From Pseudooceanicola batsensis HTCC2597 (GTDB taxonomy: Bacteria; Pseudomonadota; Alphaproteobacteria; Rhodobacterales; Rhodobacteraceae), in contig NZ_CH724131.1 in assembly GCF_000152725.1 (NCBI RefSeq), forward strand, positions 585,846-649,845: a DNA stretch of 64,000 nucleotides, written 5' to 3'. Shown here piece by piece: positions 8,747 to 18,333 of the stretch (its first letter is position 1; every line of letters starts with the position of its first letter). The notes under the pieces are model-generated. The model saw only the letters and a list, made by a program, of their open reading frames with translations, searched no databases and had not been told where the DNA came from. The position numbers were made by a program, and so were the translations under genes.

Positions 8747-9610
8747 TCAGATCGCGTCAACCTTGGCGAACGCGTCCGAAACCCAGTCGATCACCGCCTG
8801 CAACAGGGGATCGTGCCGCCGGGTTTCGTGGTAGCACAGGTACAAGGGCGTCTCGATATCGGGGTTCGACGGATCGTAGAGCGTCATCTCCGGACTGTGC
8901 GAGGCGTCGATCCGCAGGGTGAGACCCGGCAGGCGCGTCAGGCGAATCGCGCCCGCCACGTCGTGCATCGTCTCGAGCCGGACCGAGGGCGGCCGCCCGC
9001 CCATCAACGACAGGGCCTGCTGCATCGGCTCGTGGGTGTCGAAATCCCGCAAGAGCCCGATCCAGGCGCCGTCGCGCGGGGTCTCCGGCATGGTGTAGAC
9101 ATTGGCCCGGACCTTGCCGATCGGCCGCACGATCAACCGCCCCTGCTGCGGGCGCAGCGGCGAGATGATCAGATCGTTCTCGCCCAGCGTCTCGCGATAG
9201 GTCTGCGCGTGCAGGCTGAGCTGAACCCCCGGGTGCTGCGCCACGAGTTCGCCGATCCGCGGGCCGAGCACGCCGTTGGCGAGAGAGCCGGGAACCCCGA
9301 TCGCGATCGTCCCCCTGAGTTCCCCGCTCTGCGAGGCGGCGGAATTCAGGAAGCTGTCGATCTCGCCTTCGAAACTCTTGACGCTTTCCAGCAGCAGGGC
9401 GATGGCGTCGCTGGCGACCCAGCCCTCCGGCGTCTTGTGAAACAGTTCATACCCCAGCGTCTCCGCCAGTCGCGCCAGGCGCCGCGACACGGTGGCCGGG
9501 TTGGTGGTCAGCAACCGGGCCGCCGCGCTCATGCTTCCGGTCTTGTGAACGGCCAGCAGGTATCGCAGGTCATCCCAGTTATCGATCCGCGTGCCCGTTC
9601 CCTGCAACAT
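8747..9610 (-). CDS. LysR family transcriptional regulator coupled to gyrA
   Basis: This 287-residue protein has an N-terminal winged helix-turn-helix (about residues 12-70, NWDDLRYLLAVHKTGSMSAAARLL) and a C-terminal LysR effector domain (about 95-285). The AMSAAARLL-type helix and the NPATVSRRLARLE-like recognition helix place it in a subgroup often annotated as LysR without a known ligand. Its ATG shares one base with the gyrA stop (TGATG), so it is translated by re-initiation after gyrA. LysR genes are usually divergent from their targets; here none is divergent, so the target is not evident. Confidence 0.88.
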   Translation of the reverse strand: MLQGTGTRIDNWDDLRYLLAVHKTGSMSAAARLLTTNPATVSRRLARLAETLGYELFHKTPEGWVASDAIALLLESVKSFEGEIDSFLNSAASQSGELRGTIAIGVPGSLANGVLGPRIGELVAQHPGVQLSLHAQTYRETLGENDLIISPLRPQQGRLIVRPIGKVRANVYTMPETPRDGAWIGLLRDFDTHEPMQQALSLMGGRPPSVRLETMHDVAGAIRLTRLPGLTLRIDASHSPEMTLYDPSNPDIETPLYLCYHETRRHDPLLQAVIDWVSDAFAKVDAI

Positions 9611-12348
9611 CAGGCGTCGTCCGTCTCGGCGTCGTCCTCGTCGCCCTGTTCCGCGATCCGCGCCACCGAGACGACGGTCTCGCCCTTGCCGGTGTTGAAC
9701 ACCCGCACGCCGCCCGCGCTGCGCGAGCGGAAGGAAATGCCGTCGACCGGCACGCGGATCGACTGCCCCTTCGAGGTGGCCAGCATCACCTGGTCGTCCA
9801 TCTCGACCGGGAAGGCCGCGATGATCTCGCCGGTGCGCATGGTCTTTTCCCAGGCGGTCACGCCCATGCCGCCGCGCCCGCGCAGGGGATAGTCGTGCGA
9901 GGAGCTGATATGGCCCGCGCCGCCCGCCGTTATCGTCAGGATCAGCGTCTCGGCCGCCGACATCTCGGCATAGCGGTCTTGCGGCAGGGGCATGTCGGCG
10001 TTGCCCTCTTCCTCGTCCGTGGTCTGTTCCACGTCGCCCGCCATCGCGCGGCGCATCTTGAGATACGAGGCGCGTTCGTCCGATTCAGCCGGGAACGTCG
10101 GCAGCACGAACATCGAGGCGACCTCGTCCTTCTCGTTCAGCCGCACGCCCCGCACACCGACGGAACTGCGCGAGTTGAAGACCCGCACGTCATCCGCACG
10201 GAACCGTATGGCGCGCCCGGACTGGGTGAACAGCATCACGTCGTCCTCGGCCCCGCAAATGCGTGCGTTGATCAGGCGCATTCCCTCGTTCTCGCCCTCG
10301 AACTTCATCGCGATCTTTCCGTTGCTCTTCACATTCGTGAAATCCGACAGCGCGTTCCGGCGCACCGTGCCCGCCGAGGTGGCAAAGACGATCTGGAGGT
10401 CGCCCCAGTCCTTCTCGTCCCGGTCCACCGGCATGATCGCCGCGATCGAGACGCCGGTCGGGATCGGCAGGATATTGACGATCGCCTTGCCCTTGGACGT
10501 CCGGCCGCCAAGCGGCAACCGCCATGTCTTGAGCTTGTAGACCATCCCGTCGGTGGTAAAGAACAGAAGCTGCGTATGCGTGTTCGCCACGAAGAGCGAC
10601 GTGACCACGTCGTCATCCTTGGTGGCCATGCCGGACAGGCCCTTGCCGCCGCGTTTCTGCGCGCGGTAATCCTCGAGCGGGGTGCGCTTGATGTAGCCGG
10701 ACTGCGTGATCGTCACGACCATCTCGGCGCGCTCGATCAGGTCCTCGTCCTCCATGTCGCCCGACCAGTCGACGATCTCGGTCCGGCGCGGCACGGCGAA
10801 AAGCTCCTTCACCTCGCGCAGCTCGTCCGAGATGATCTGCATGATCCGTTCGCGCGAGCCGAGGATCTCGAGGTATTCCTTGATCTTGCCCGCCAGTTCC
10901 TCGAGCTCGTCCGTGACCTCTTTCACGCCGAGCTGCGTCAGGCGCTGCAACCGCAGTTCGAGGATGGCACGCGCCTGGGTTTCCGACAGGTTGTAGGTGC
11001 CGTCGTCGTTCATCCGGTGCGTCGGGTCGTCGATCAGGCGGATATAGGGCGCGATCTCCTCGGCCGGCCAGCGGCGCGCCATCAGCTTTTGGCGCGCTTC
11101 CGCCGCATCCGCCGAGGCGCGGATGGTCGCGACCACCTCGTCGACATTGGACACGGCGACCGCCAGACCGCAGAGGATGTGCGACCGCTCGCGCGCCTTG
11201 CGCAGCAGATAGGCGGTGCGTCTGGCGACCACTTCCTCGCGGAAGCTGATGAAGTTCGACAGGAAACCGTACAGCGTAAGCGTCTCGGGCCGGCCACCGT
11301 TCAGGGCCAGCATGTTGCAGCCGAAATAGGTCTGCATCGGCGTGAAGCGGAACAGCTGGTTCAGCACCACATCCGGCGTCGCGTCCCGCTTGAGTTCGAC
11401 CACGACGCGCACCCCGTGCCGGTCGCTTTCGTCCTGCACGTGCGAGATCCCCTCGATCTTCTTCTCGCGCACCTGCTCGGCGATCTTCTCGATCATCGCC
11501 GACTTGTTCACCTGATAGGGAATCTCGTCGATGACGATGGCATAGCGGTCCCGGCGCAGTTCCTCCACATGAGTCTTGGCGCGGATGATGCAGCTGCCGC
11601 GGCCTTCGGTATAGGCCTTGCGGGCCCCCGACCGGCCCAGCAGCACGCCGCCCGTGGGGAAGTCGGGGCCGGGCACGTAGTCGATCAGCTCCTCGACCGA
11701 AAGGTCGGGGTTGTCGATCAGTGCCAGCGTCGCATCCACCACCTCGCCCAGGTTGTGGGGGGGGATGTTCGTCGCCATGCCGACGGCGATGCCGCCGGCG
11801 CCGTTCACCAGCATGTTCGGGAAGCGCACCGGCAGGACCGAAGGTTCGCGGTCCTTGCCGTCGTAATTGTCCTGGAAATCGACCGTGTCCTTGTCGATAT
11901 CCGCCAGCATGTACTGCGCCGGCTTGTCCATGCGCACCTCGGTGTAACGCATGGCGGCGGGCTTGTCGCCGTCCATCGAGCCGAAGTTCCCCTGGCCGTC
12001 CAGAAGCGGCAGCGACATCGAGAAATCCTGCGCCATTCGGGCCAGCGCGTCGTAGATCGCGCTGTCGCCGTGCGGATGGTACTTGCCCATGACGTCGCCC
12101 ACAGGGCGGGCCGACTTGCGATAGGGCTTGTCGTGCGTGTTGCCGACCTCGTGCATGGCGAAGAGAATGCGCCGGTGCACGGGTTTCAGGCCGTCGCGCA
12201 GATCGGGAATCGCCCGCGCCACGATGACCGACATCGCGTAGTCGAGATAGGAGTTCCGCATCTCGTCGGTGATCGACACCGTCGGGCCTTCGAAAGGCGT
12301 GCGGGGATTTTCCTCTGTATTCTCAGGAGGTTCTGGCGTGTCCGTCAC
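9610..12348 (-). CDS. gyrA: DNA gyrase subunit A
   Basis: This 912-residue protein is the cleavage/rejoining subunit of gyrase, which negatively supercoils DNA. The catalytic tyrosine is Tyr135 in [10 protein letters not shown]. The quinolone-resistance region reads HGDSAIYD with Ser96 and Asp100 at the positions of E. coli Ser83 and Asp87, so both quinolone-binding residues are intact. The C-terminal pinwheel carries the GyrA box QKRGGKG near residue 560, which is required for wrapping. I chose the GTG at 12348: the upstream TTG at 12423 lies inside the predicted -35 box. A LysR gene follows in TGATG overlap. Confidence 0.97.
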   Translation of the reverse strand: MTDTPEPPENTEENPRTPFEGPTVSITDEMRNSYLDYAMSVIVARAIPDLRDGLKPVHRRILFAMHEVGNTHDKPYRKSARPVGDVMGKYHPHGDSAIYDALARMAQDFSMSLPLLDGQGNFGSMDGDKPAAMRYTEVRMDKPAQYMLADIDKDTVDFQDNYDGKDREPSVLPVRFPNMLVNGAGGIAVGMATNIPPHNLGEVVDATLALIDNPDLSVEELIDYVPGPDFPTGGVLLGRSGARKAYTEGRGSCIIRAKTHVEELRRDRYAIVIDEIPYQVNKSAMIEKIAEQVREKKIEGISHVQDESDRHGVRVVVELKRDATPDVVLNQLFRFTPMQTYFGCNMLALNGGRPETLTLYGFLSNFISFREEVVARRTAYLLRKARERSHILCGLAVAVSNVDEVVATIRASADAAEARQKLMARRWPAEEIAPYIRLIDDPTHRMNDDGTYNLSETQARAILELRLQRLTQLGVKEVTDELEELAGKIKEYLEILGSRERIMQIISDELREVKELFAVPRRTEIVDWSGDMEDEDLIERAEMVVTITQSGYIKRTPLEDYRAQKRGGKGLSGMATKDDDVVTSLFVANTHTQLLFFTTDGMVYKLKTWRLPLGGRTSKGKAIVNILPIPTGVSIAAIMPVDRDEKDWGDLQIVFATSAGTVRRNALSDFTNVKSNGKIAMKFEGENEGMRLINARICGAEDDVMLFTQSGRAIRFRADDVRVFNSRSSVGVRGVRLNEKDEVASMFVLPTFPAESDERASYLKMRRAMAGDVEQTTDEEEGNADMPLPQDRYAEMSAAETLILTITAGGAGHISSSHDYPLRGRGGMGVTAWEKTMRTGEIIAAFPVEMDDQVMLATSKGQSIRVPVDGISFRSRSAGGVRVFNTGKGETVVSVARIAEQGDEDDAETDDA

Positions 12349-12393
12349 GATCGGGGCCTGTCTGTTCGCGTCATCTATATATTGTTGGGGTGG

Positions 12394-12423
12394 TTTATAG
12401 CACCCACCTTCTCTGGGGTGCAA
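12394..12423 (-). promoter_or_regulatory. Candidate sigma-70 promoter for gyrA
   Basis: On the minus strand TTGCAC (12418-12423) and TATAAA (12394-12399) are separated by 18 bases. The -10 box matches the consensus at five of six positions, the -35 box at three. Predicted transcription start is near 12387, leaving a leader of about 40 bases before the GTG at 12348. Confidence 0.5.
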
Positions 12424-12541
12424 TGGCCCCTGACAGCTGCCTTTGGCACTCAGCTCGGGTGGCTGCTAGCAAACTGTTTTCGTTGATTTTTATTCGAACT
12501 GGCGCATCATTTTCAGACAAGCAACAACAAGAGGTATGAAA

Positions 12542-12811
12542 ATGCAGATGACCGAGACGGAAATGATGCTCAAGGGCTACGGCCTCACGACGGCCGAATT
12601 TCTCTACCGGATGCCCGACCACCTGAACATTCTCAACACCTTCGTCTGGCAGGATTACGACCTGGCGCCCGACCATCCGCGGCTCTTCAAGTTCATCGAA
12701 TTCTGGCAGGACGAGATCGAGGGCCCCCTGCATTCGGTCCGCTTCACGCACCGTCGCGAGGTTTCGCCCGGCGAATGGCGCAACTGCCAGGGCGAATTCA
12801 CCCTGCACTAG
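12542..12811 (+). CDS. usg: Usg family protein
   Basis: This 89-residue protein (with an alternative start at 12536 giving 91) matches the Usg family, short alphaproteobacterial proteins first noted near trp genes. Family marks are LKGYGLTTAEFLYRMPDH and LVWQDYDLAPDHPRLFKFIEFW. No biochemical function is known. The ribosome site GAGG at 12531-12534 fits ATG 12542 better than ATG 12536, from which it is only one or two bases away. It is divergent from gyrA and its stop overlaps that of the radical SAM gene in a shared CTAG. Confidence 0.85.
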   Translation: MQMTETEMMLKGYGLTTAEFLYRMPDHLNILNTFVWQDYDLAPDHPRLFKFIEFWQDEIEGPLHSVRFTHRREVSPGEWRNCQGEFTLH

Positions 12812-13752
12812 GCCGCGCAGGACGCCCCGCCGAGCACGCAGAACTTGGCGCAGTGCGGGTGATTCAGCGCCACCGACTGCCCGCGCTCGGGCGCCCCGGA
12901 ACCCATGTCGAAGCGCGGGTCGTGGGGCAGAAGCGTGCAGGCCGCGTATGAGGGCGCCTCGCCCTTGCGCTTGACCAGCATCCGCGACGAGGCGCACATG
13001 ACATCCGCGGGGCGCTTGTTCAGAATGCCCCAGCAGGCCGTGGTGATCTCGGGCACCTCGGCGCGCAGGTCCATCTCGGGAAAGAGGACGCATTGCGCCG
13101 GATCCTGCGCGTCGATTGCGAATCCTTCCCGGGCAAAGAGCGCCGCGTAGCCCGCACGCATCTCGGCCTCGCCCTCTTCGGAAAACCCGCGTCCGGCCAC
13201 GGCCATGGCGATTCCCGCATCCCGCAGCCAGCGCATCCCGGTCAGCGTCTCCTCGAAGGCGCCCGCCCCCCGTTCGGCATCGTGCAGACCGCGGCCATGG
13301 TGGTCGATCGAGATGCGCATCGTCAGCCGGCCGGGGTAGGCCGCCTGCACCCGTTCGAGAGCGGCCCGGCAGCGTGGCCGCATCATCGGTTTCATCGCAT
13401 TGGTCAGGATCAGGACCTTCAGGCCCCGCCGCAGCGTGTCCTCGACCATCGCCGGGAAGGCCGGGTTCAGAAACGGCTCGCCCCCGGTGAACCCGACCTC
13501 TTCCAGCGGATGTCCCCTGGCCTGAACATCGACGATGGCCTCGCTCACCTCCTCGGCCGAGATGTAGACGAGCGCGTCGTTGACGGGCGAGCTTTCGATG
13601 TAGCAATGCGCGCAGGCGATGTTGCAGAGCGTGCCGGTGTTGACCCAGAGCGTGCGCAGACCGCTCAGCGCGACCGAGGCGCGCCTCTGGCCATCCGCGG
13701 TCACGGCGGGGTCGGCGAACTTGCCGAAATTGGCGTCGGTCTGATCTTTCAT
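12808..13752 (-). CDS. Radical SAM protein with cysteine-rich C-terminal region
   Basis: This 314-residue enzyme has the radical SAM cluster motif CNIACAHC (CX3CX2C) near residue 43 and the SAM-binding GGEP motif near 90. The C-terminal third carries at least six further cysteines (in CVLFPE, ACWGIL, MCASS, AACTLL, HCAKFC and GASC), suggesting a SPASM or twitch-type auxiliary iron-sulfur cluster. SPASM proteins often modify peptides or activate other enzymes, but no precursor peptide or partner enzyme lies here. I cannot name the substrate. Convergent with usg, divergent from zwf. Confidence 0.85.
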   Translation of the reverse strand: MKDQTDANFGKFADPAVTADGQRRASVALSGLRTLWVNTGTLCNIACAHCYIESSPVNDALVYISAEEVSEAIVDVQARGHPLEEVGFTGGEPFLNPAFPAMVEDTLRRGLKVLILTNAMKPMMRPRCRAALERVQAAYPGRLTMRISIDHHGRGLHDAERGAGAFEETLTGMRWLRDAGIAMAVAGRGFSEEGEAEMRAGYAALFAREGFAIDAQDPAQCVLFPEMDLRAEVPEITTACWGILNKRPADVMCASSRMLVKRKGEAPSYAACTLLPHDPRFDMGSGAPERGQSVALNHPHCAKFCVLGGASCAA

Positions 13753-13840
13753 GTCTGGTCCGTGCGTGGAATTCTCGGTCTCGTGCAGGTCTATCGGGTG
13801 GACACTGCGGGGGCAAACGCCGTGAATGGCATTGGCGCCA

Positions 13841-13868
13841 TTGTGAATTGCCCTGCTGTCGCTATGTT
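13841..13868 (+). promoter_or_regulatory. Candidate sigma-70 promoter for zwf-pgl-pgi
   Basis: TTGTGA (13841-13846) and TATGTT (13863-13868) are separated by 16 bases, each matching consensus at four of six positions. The predicted start near 13875 gives a leader of about 34 bases before zwf. The 156-base interval is shared with the divergent radical SAM gene. Confidence 0.4.
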
Positions 13869-13908
13869 AGCGCCCAAACTCGCGCGCCGGAAGAAAAGGA
13901 CACCCCGC

Positions 13909-15366
13909 ATGGTATCCCGCGTTATTCCAGTCGAACCCTTTGATCTCGTTATATTCGGCGGCACCGGCGATCTCGCGCGCCGCAAGATCCTGCCGGCGCT
14001 GTTCCGCCGCTTCTGCTCGGGCCAGATGGGAGAGGAATCGCGCATCATCGGCGCCGCCCGCTCCGACCACACCGCCGGAGAGTTCCGCCAGATGGTCAGC
14101 GAGGCCATCGAGGAGTTCAACACGACGACGCAGTGCGAGGGGGGCACGCTCGACGCCTTTCTCGAGCGCATCGACTATGTCCATGTCGATGCGAGGGGAG
14201 AGGAGGGGTGGCAGACCCTCTCGGATATGATGATCCCCGGCCGGGTCCGCGCCTTCTACTTTTCCGTGGCGCCCAGCCTCTTCGGCGATCTCGCCGAGCG
14301 TCTGCACGCCCATGGCATGGCCGACAGCGACAGCCGCATCGTGGTCGAGAAACCCTTCGGGCGCGATCTCGAGACCGCCCGGGCGCTGAACGAAACGCTG
14401 GCCCGCCACTTCGACGAAAGCCAGATCTACCGGATCGACCACTATCTCGGAAAGGAGACGGTCCAGAACCTGATGGCCGTCCGCTTCGGCAATATGCTGT
14501 TCGAGCCGCTGTGGAACTCGCAATACGTCGACCACATCCAGATCACCGTGGCCGAAACCGTGGGCGTCGGGGGCCGGGGCGAGTATTACGACCGCTCGGG
14601 CGCGATGCGCGACATGGTACAGAACCACCTGATGCAGCTTCTCTGCCTGATCGCGATGGAACCGCCCGCCAAGTTCGACCCCGACGCCGTGCGCGACGAA
14701 AAGCTCAAGGTGATCCGCGCGCTCGACCCGGTCGAGACGGGCAATATCGTGCGCGGACAGTACGGACCGGAACGCAAGGGCGGGCCGGATTACCTCGACG
14801 ATGTCGAGAACCCGCGCGCCACCAGCGAAAGCTTCATCGCGATGCGCACCACCATCTCGAATTGGAGGTGGGCGGGGACGCCCTTCTACCTCCGCACAGG
14901 CAAGAAGCTGAAGGCGCGCGCCAGCGAGATCGCGGTGATCTTCAAGGAAACCCCGCATTCCATCTTCGGTCCCGAGGCCGGGCGGCACCGCAACATCCTG
15001 ACGATCCGGCTTCAGCCGAACGAGGGCATGGATCTCGACGTCACGATCAAGGAACCGGGCCCGGGGGGAATGCGGCTGGTCGACGTGCCGCTGGACATGA
15101 CCTTCGCTGAGGCGCTCGGCCCCGATGGCGAGGACGTGCCGGATGCCTATGAACGGCTGATCATGGACGTCATCCGCGGCAACCAGACGCTTTTCATGCG
15201 CGGCGACGAGGTCGAGGCCGCCTGGGCCTGGACCGATCCCATCATCGAGGGGTGGGAAAGCCGCGGCGACAGGCCCGTCACCTACGAACCCGGTTCGTCC
15301 GGCCCCGAGGACGCCCTGGCCCTTGTGCATCGCGACGGGCGCCGCTGGCGGGAGATCCGGGCATGA
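13909..15366 (+). CDS. zwf: Glucose-6-phosphate 1-dehydrogenase
   Basis: This 485-residue enzyme oxidises glucose 6-phosphate to 6-phosphogluconolactone, reducing NADP. The nucleotide-binding turn GGTGDLARRK lies near residue 16 and the active-site signature RIDHYLGKE near residue 182. Length is typical (480-500). ATG 13909 follows an AAGAAAAGGA ribosome site; the frame is open far upstream but that part is antisense to the radical SAM gene. Its stop overlaps the pgl start (ATGA). Together with pgl and pgi it feeds the Entner-Doudoroff or oxidative pentose phosphate route. Confidence 0.97.
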   Translation: MVSRVIPVEPFDLVIFGGTGDLARRKILPALFRRFCSGQMGEESRIIGAARSDHTAGEFRQMVSEAIEEFNTTTQCEGGTLDAFLERIDYVHVDARGEEGWQTLSDMMIPGRVRAFYFSVAPSLFGDLAERLHAHGMADSDSRIVVEKPFGRDLETARALNETLARHFDESQIYRIDHYLGKETVQNLMAVRFGNMLFEPLWNSQYVDHIQITVAETVGVGGRGEYYDRSGAMRDMVQNHLMQLLCLIAMEPPAKFDPDAVRDEKLKVIRALDPVETGNIVRGQYGPERKGGPDYLDDVENPRATSESFIAMRTTISNWRWAGTPFYLRTGKKLKARASEIAVIFKETPHSIFGPEAGRHRNILTIRLQPNEGMDLDVTIKEPGPGGMRLVDVPLDMTFAEALGPDGEDVPDAYERLIMDVIRGNQTLFMRGDEVEAAWAWTDPIIEGWESRGDRPVTYEPGSSGPEDALALVHRDGRRWREIRA

Positions 15367-16034
15367 ACCTGGTGGAGTATCCCGACCGCGACCTGCTGGC
15401 GCTCGACCTGGCCGAGGTGCTGGCCGACGCGCTCAACCAGTCGCTTCGCCAGAAGGACCGCGCGACCTTTGCCGTGCCCGGCGGCACCTCGCCCGGGCCG
15501 GTCTTCCAGGCGCTGTCGCAGGTCCACCTGCCGTGGGACCGCGTCGACGTGATGCTGACCGACGAACGATGGGTGCCCGAAAGTTCGGACCGGTCGAACA
15601 CGGCGCTTCTGCGCCGGTCCCTGCTGACCGGTCCCGCCGCCGCCGCCACCCTGATCCCGCTCTATGACGCGGCGCCGGCCCCCGAAGATCGGCTCGAGAC
15701 CCTGATCGCCGGCGTGGCCCCGCTGCTGCCGATCGACGTCATGCTGATCGGCATGGGCGCCGACATGCACACGGCCTCGCTCTTTCCCGGCGCGGATCGC
15801 CTGACCGAGGGGCTGAGCGGCGACGCGCCCCTTCTGCTGCCCATGCGCGCGCCCGGCGCGCCCGAGCCGCGCGTCACCCTGACCGCCCCGGTGCTGAGCG
15901 GCGCGCTCGACATTCACCTGCTGATCATGGGGACGGAGAAGAAAGAGGCCCTCCTCAGGGCCTCGCAACTCCCCCCTGCCGAGGCGCCGGTCGCCTGCCT
16001 GCTGGAGGGCGCGACCATTCACTACGCGGACTGA
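15363..16034 (+). CDS. pgl: 6-phosphogluconolactonase (DevB type)
   Basis: This 223-residue protein hydrolyses 6-phosphogluconolactone, the product of zwf. The family motifs are present: FAVPGGTSPGPVF near residue 36, TDERWVPESSDRSN near 65 and IGMGADMHTASLFPG near 130. In the last motif the usual Gly of DGHTAS is Met (DMHTAS); the His thought to act as general base is retained. The start overlaps zwf by ATGA and pgi begins 22 bases after its stop, so the three form one operon. Confidence 0.93.
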   Translation: MNLVEYPDRDLLALDLAEVLADALNQSLRQKDRATFAVPGGTSPGPVFQALSQVHLPWDRVDVMLTDERWVPESSDRSNTALLRRSLLTGPAAAATLIPLYDAAPAPEDRLETLIAGVAPLLPIDVMLIGMGADMHTASLFPGADRLTEGLSGDAPLLLPMRAPGAPEPRVTLTAPVLSGALDIHLLIMGTEKKEALLRASQLPPAEAPVACLLEGATIHYAD

Positions 16035-16055
16035 CCCCGCCCGAGGAGACTGCCA

Positions 16056-17657
16056 ATGTGGACCGACATCGCCGAACGCGGCGCCGCCGCCAGGGACCGC
16101 AGCATGACGGAATTGCTGCAATCCGGTAATCGTGCATCGGAGTTCAGTGTCACAATTGGTGACTTTCTGTTCGATTACTCCAAGACGCAGATGAGCGAAG
16201 AGGACCGCGAGGCGCTGCTGGACCTGGCCCGCAAGTCCGATGTGGCCGCGCGGCGCGATGCCATGTTCGAAGGCGGCAGGATCAACGAGACCGAGGACCG
16301 CGCCGTTCTGCACACCGCCCTGCGCAACCTCTCGGGCGCCTCCGTCTACGTCGACGGTTCGGACGTCATGCCCGGTGTGATGGAGACGCTCACCCGGATG
16401 GAGGGTTTTGCCGAAGCGGTGCGCGACGGCAGCTTTGCCGGGGCAGGGGGCGCCTTCACCGATGTGGTGAATATCGGCATCGGCGGCTCCGACCTCGGAC
16501 CGGTCATGGCCCATGCGGCGCTCGCCCCGTATTGCGACGGCCCGCGCGTGCATTTCGTCTCGAACGTCGACGGGGCGCATATCCACGACACGCTGGCCGG
16601 GCTCGATCCGGCGACGACGCTGGTGATCGTCGCCTCCAAGACCTTCACCACCATCGAAACCATGACCAACGCCGAAACGGCCCGCCGCTGGATGGCCGAA
16701 AAGGTCGATGACCCCGCGGCCCAGTTCGCCGCCCTTTCGACCGCCGCCGACCACACGGCGGAATTCGGCATCGCCCCCGACCGCGTCTTCGGCTTCGCGG
16801 ACTGGGTGGGCGGCCGCTATTCCGTCTGGGGCCCGATCGGCCTGTCGCTGATGATCGCCATCGGGCCCGACGACTTCCGCGATTTCCTTTCGGGCGGGCA
16901 CGAGATGGACATGCATTTCTGCGGCGCGCCCTTCCGGGACAACATGCCCGTCATGCTGGCCCTCGTCGGAATCTGGCACAACCAGGGGCAGGGGCACGCG
17001 ACCCGCGCCGTCCTGCCCTACGCCCAGCGTCTGCTGCGCCTGCCGGCCTATCTCCAGCAGCTCGAGATGGAGAGCAACGGCAAGCGCGTCTCGATGGACG
17101 GCGGCGACCTGCCGGTGCATTCCGGCCCCGTCGTCTGGGGCGAACCGGGCACCAACGGGCAGCACGCCTTCTACCAGCTCATCCACCAGGGCACCCGCGT
17201 GGTGCCTTGCGAATTCATCGTCGCCGCCAGGGGGCATGAACCCGATCTCGCGCATCACCACCAGCTTCTGGTGGCGAACTGCCTCGCGCAGTCCGAGGCG
17301 CTGATGCGCGGCCGCAGCCTGGACGAGGCGCGCGAGATCATGCGCGCCAAGGGGCTCGAGGGCGACGAACTGGAACGCCAGGCCCGCCACCGGGTCTTTC
17401 CGGGCAACCGCCCCTCGACCACGCTGATGGTGCCGCAGCTGACGCCCCATGTGCTGGGTCAGATCGTGGCGCTCTACGAACACCGCGTCTTTGTCGAGGG
17501 CGTGATCCTCGGGATCAACTCGTTCGACCAGTGGGGCGTGGAACTGGGCAAGGAGCTGGCCCAGTCGCTGGAACCGGTCCTGAGCGGCGAGGCCGACGCG
17601 TCCGACAAGGACGCCTCGACCCGCGCACTGGTGGACTACGTCCAACGGCACCGCTGA
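16056..17657 (+). CDS. pgi: Glucose-6-phosphate isomerase
   Basis: This 533-residue enzyme interconverts glucose and fructose 6-phosphates. Recognisable blocks are [26 protein letters not shown], the [13 protein letters not shown] segment and the signature around [10 protein letters not shown] near the C-terminus. The ribosome site GAGGAG lies ten bases before ATG 16056. In this operon it would let fructose-derived hexose phosphate enter the zwf route. The region after the stop holds two copies of a small palindromic repeat and no T-rich terminator. Confidence 0.97.
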   Translation: MWTDIAERGAAARDRSMTELLQSGNRASEFSVTIGDFLFDYSKTQMSEEDREALLDLARKSDVAARRDAMFEGGRINETEDRAVLHTALRNLSGASVYVDGSDVMPGVMETLTRMEGFAEAVRDGSFAGAGGAFTDVVNIGIGGSDLGPVMAHAALAPYCDGPRVHFVSNVDGAHIHDTLAGLDPATTLVIVASKTFTTIETMTNAETARRWMAEKVDDPAAQFAALSTAADHTAEFGIAPDRVFGFADWVGGRYSVWGPIGLSLMIAIGPDDFRDFLSGGHEMDMHFCGAPFRDNMPVMLALVGIWHNQGQGHATRAVLPYAQRLLRLPAYLQQLEMESNGKRVSMDGGDLPVHSGPVVWGEPGTNGQHAFYQLIHQGTRVVPCEFIVAARGHEPDLAHHHQLLVANCLAQSEALMRGRSLDEAREIMRAKGLEGDELERQARHRVFPGNRPSTTLMVPQLTPHVLGQIVALYEHRVFVEGVILGINSFDQWGVELGKELAQSLEPVLSGEADASDKDASTRALVDYVQRHR

Positions 17658-17724
17658 GCCGGAGGGGGAGATCCTCCTCGGGCTCGGCGCGAGGAATCCG
17701 AGCGGGGCCTGGAACCTCAGGAAA

Positions 17725-17747
17725 ATCCTCGGATCAGGTCCGAGGAT
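17725..17747. repeat. Small palindromic repeat, copy 1
   Basis: A perfect inverted repeat ATCCTCGGA-N5-TCCGAGGAT with loop TCAGG. The first 20 bases recur exactly at 17847. Both lie in the 250-base interval between pgi and the cupin gene, so they could form hairpins in either transcript's 3' end. Confidence 0.8.
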
Positions 17748-17846
17748 GACGGCCCGTGGGAAGGCGAGGGGGCGCTTTCGCACCGTACCTCGTCACTCTC
17801 GGGTCAGACCCCAGGACCCCCGAGGCGGGGCCGGGCACCCCGTGAG

Positions 17847-17868
17847 ATCCTCGGATCAGGTCCGAGAA
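17847..17868. repeat. Small palindromic repeat, copy 2
   Basis: This copy shares its first 20 bases with 17725-17744 in the same orientation, but the right arm is imperfect (TCCGAGAA instead of TCCGAGGA). It starts 122 bases after copy 1 starts. Confidence 0.75.
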
Positions 17869-17907
17869 GGGCGAGCAGCGCCCGGCACGTGCCGCGCCGC
17901 CGGTGAA

Positions 17908-18333
17908 TCAGCCGTGCGGGATGTCGAATCCCGGCGGCGCCAGGTCGAAGCCGTCGAACCGGAACCCGGGGGACACGGTGCAGCCGACGAGCGTCCAGTC
18001 GCCAGTGGTCTCGGCCGCCTGCCACCAGTGCTGGGGCACGATGCCCTGTGGCCGCTCTCCGGCCGCGAGGTCGGGGCCCAGGCGAAGGGTCCGCGCCGGG
18101 CCGGCCTCGCTCTCGGAGAGGTGGAGCAGAAGCGGCGCGCCGGCATAGACATGCCAGATCTCGGTGGCGTCGACGCGATGCCAGTGGCTGCGCTCTCCGG
18201 CGGCGAGCAGGAAATAGATGCAGGTGCCCGCCGGCCGTCCCTCCGGCCGGTCCTCGATCCAGGTCTGGCGGAAATGCCCGCCTTCGGGATGCGGCGCGAG
18301 CCCGAGCAGGGCGATGATCTCGGCGGCCGTCAT
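17908..18333 (-). CDS. Cupin domain protein (DUF985/cupin_5 family)
   Basis: This 141-residue single-domain cupin matches the DUF985 family (motifs HPEGGHFRQTW, IYFLLAAGERSHWHRVDATEIWH and WWQAAETTGDWTLVGCTVSPGF). Members are dimeric beta-barrels with a pocket; HWHRVDATEIWH may supply metal-site residues. Some relatives are annotated as sugar epimerase-like, but the reaction is unknown. It overlaps the upstream GNAT gene by ATGA and is therefore co-translated with it. Confidence 0.88.
   Translation of the reverse strand: MTAAEIIALLGLAPHPEGGHFRQTWIEDRPEGRPAGTCIYFLLAAGERSHWHRVDATEIWHVYAGAPLLLHLSESEAGPARTLRLGPDLAAGERPQGIVPQHWWQAAETTGDWTLVGCTVSPGFRFDGFDLAPPGFDIPHG

Noticed and set aside
9895-12486. 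An 863-codon open frame antisense to gyrA
   Set aside because: It is the complementary shadow of a highly conserved gene and matches no family; codon bias follows gyrA in the opposite direction.
15282-17783. An 833-codon open frame antisense to pgl and pgi
   Set aside because: Pgl and Pgi motifs are unmistakable on the plus strand, so this frame is a G+C-driven shadow.
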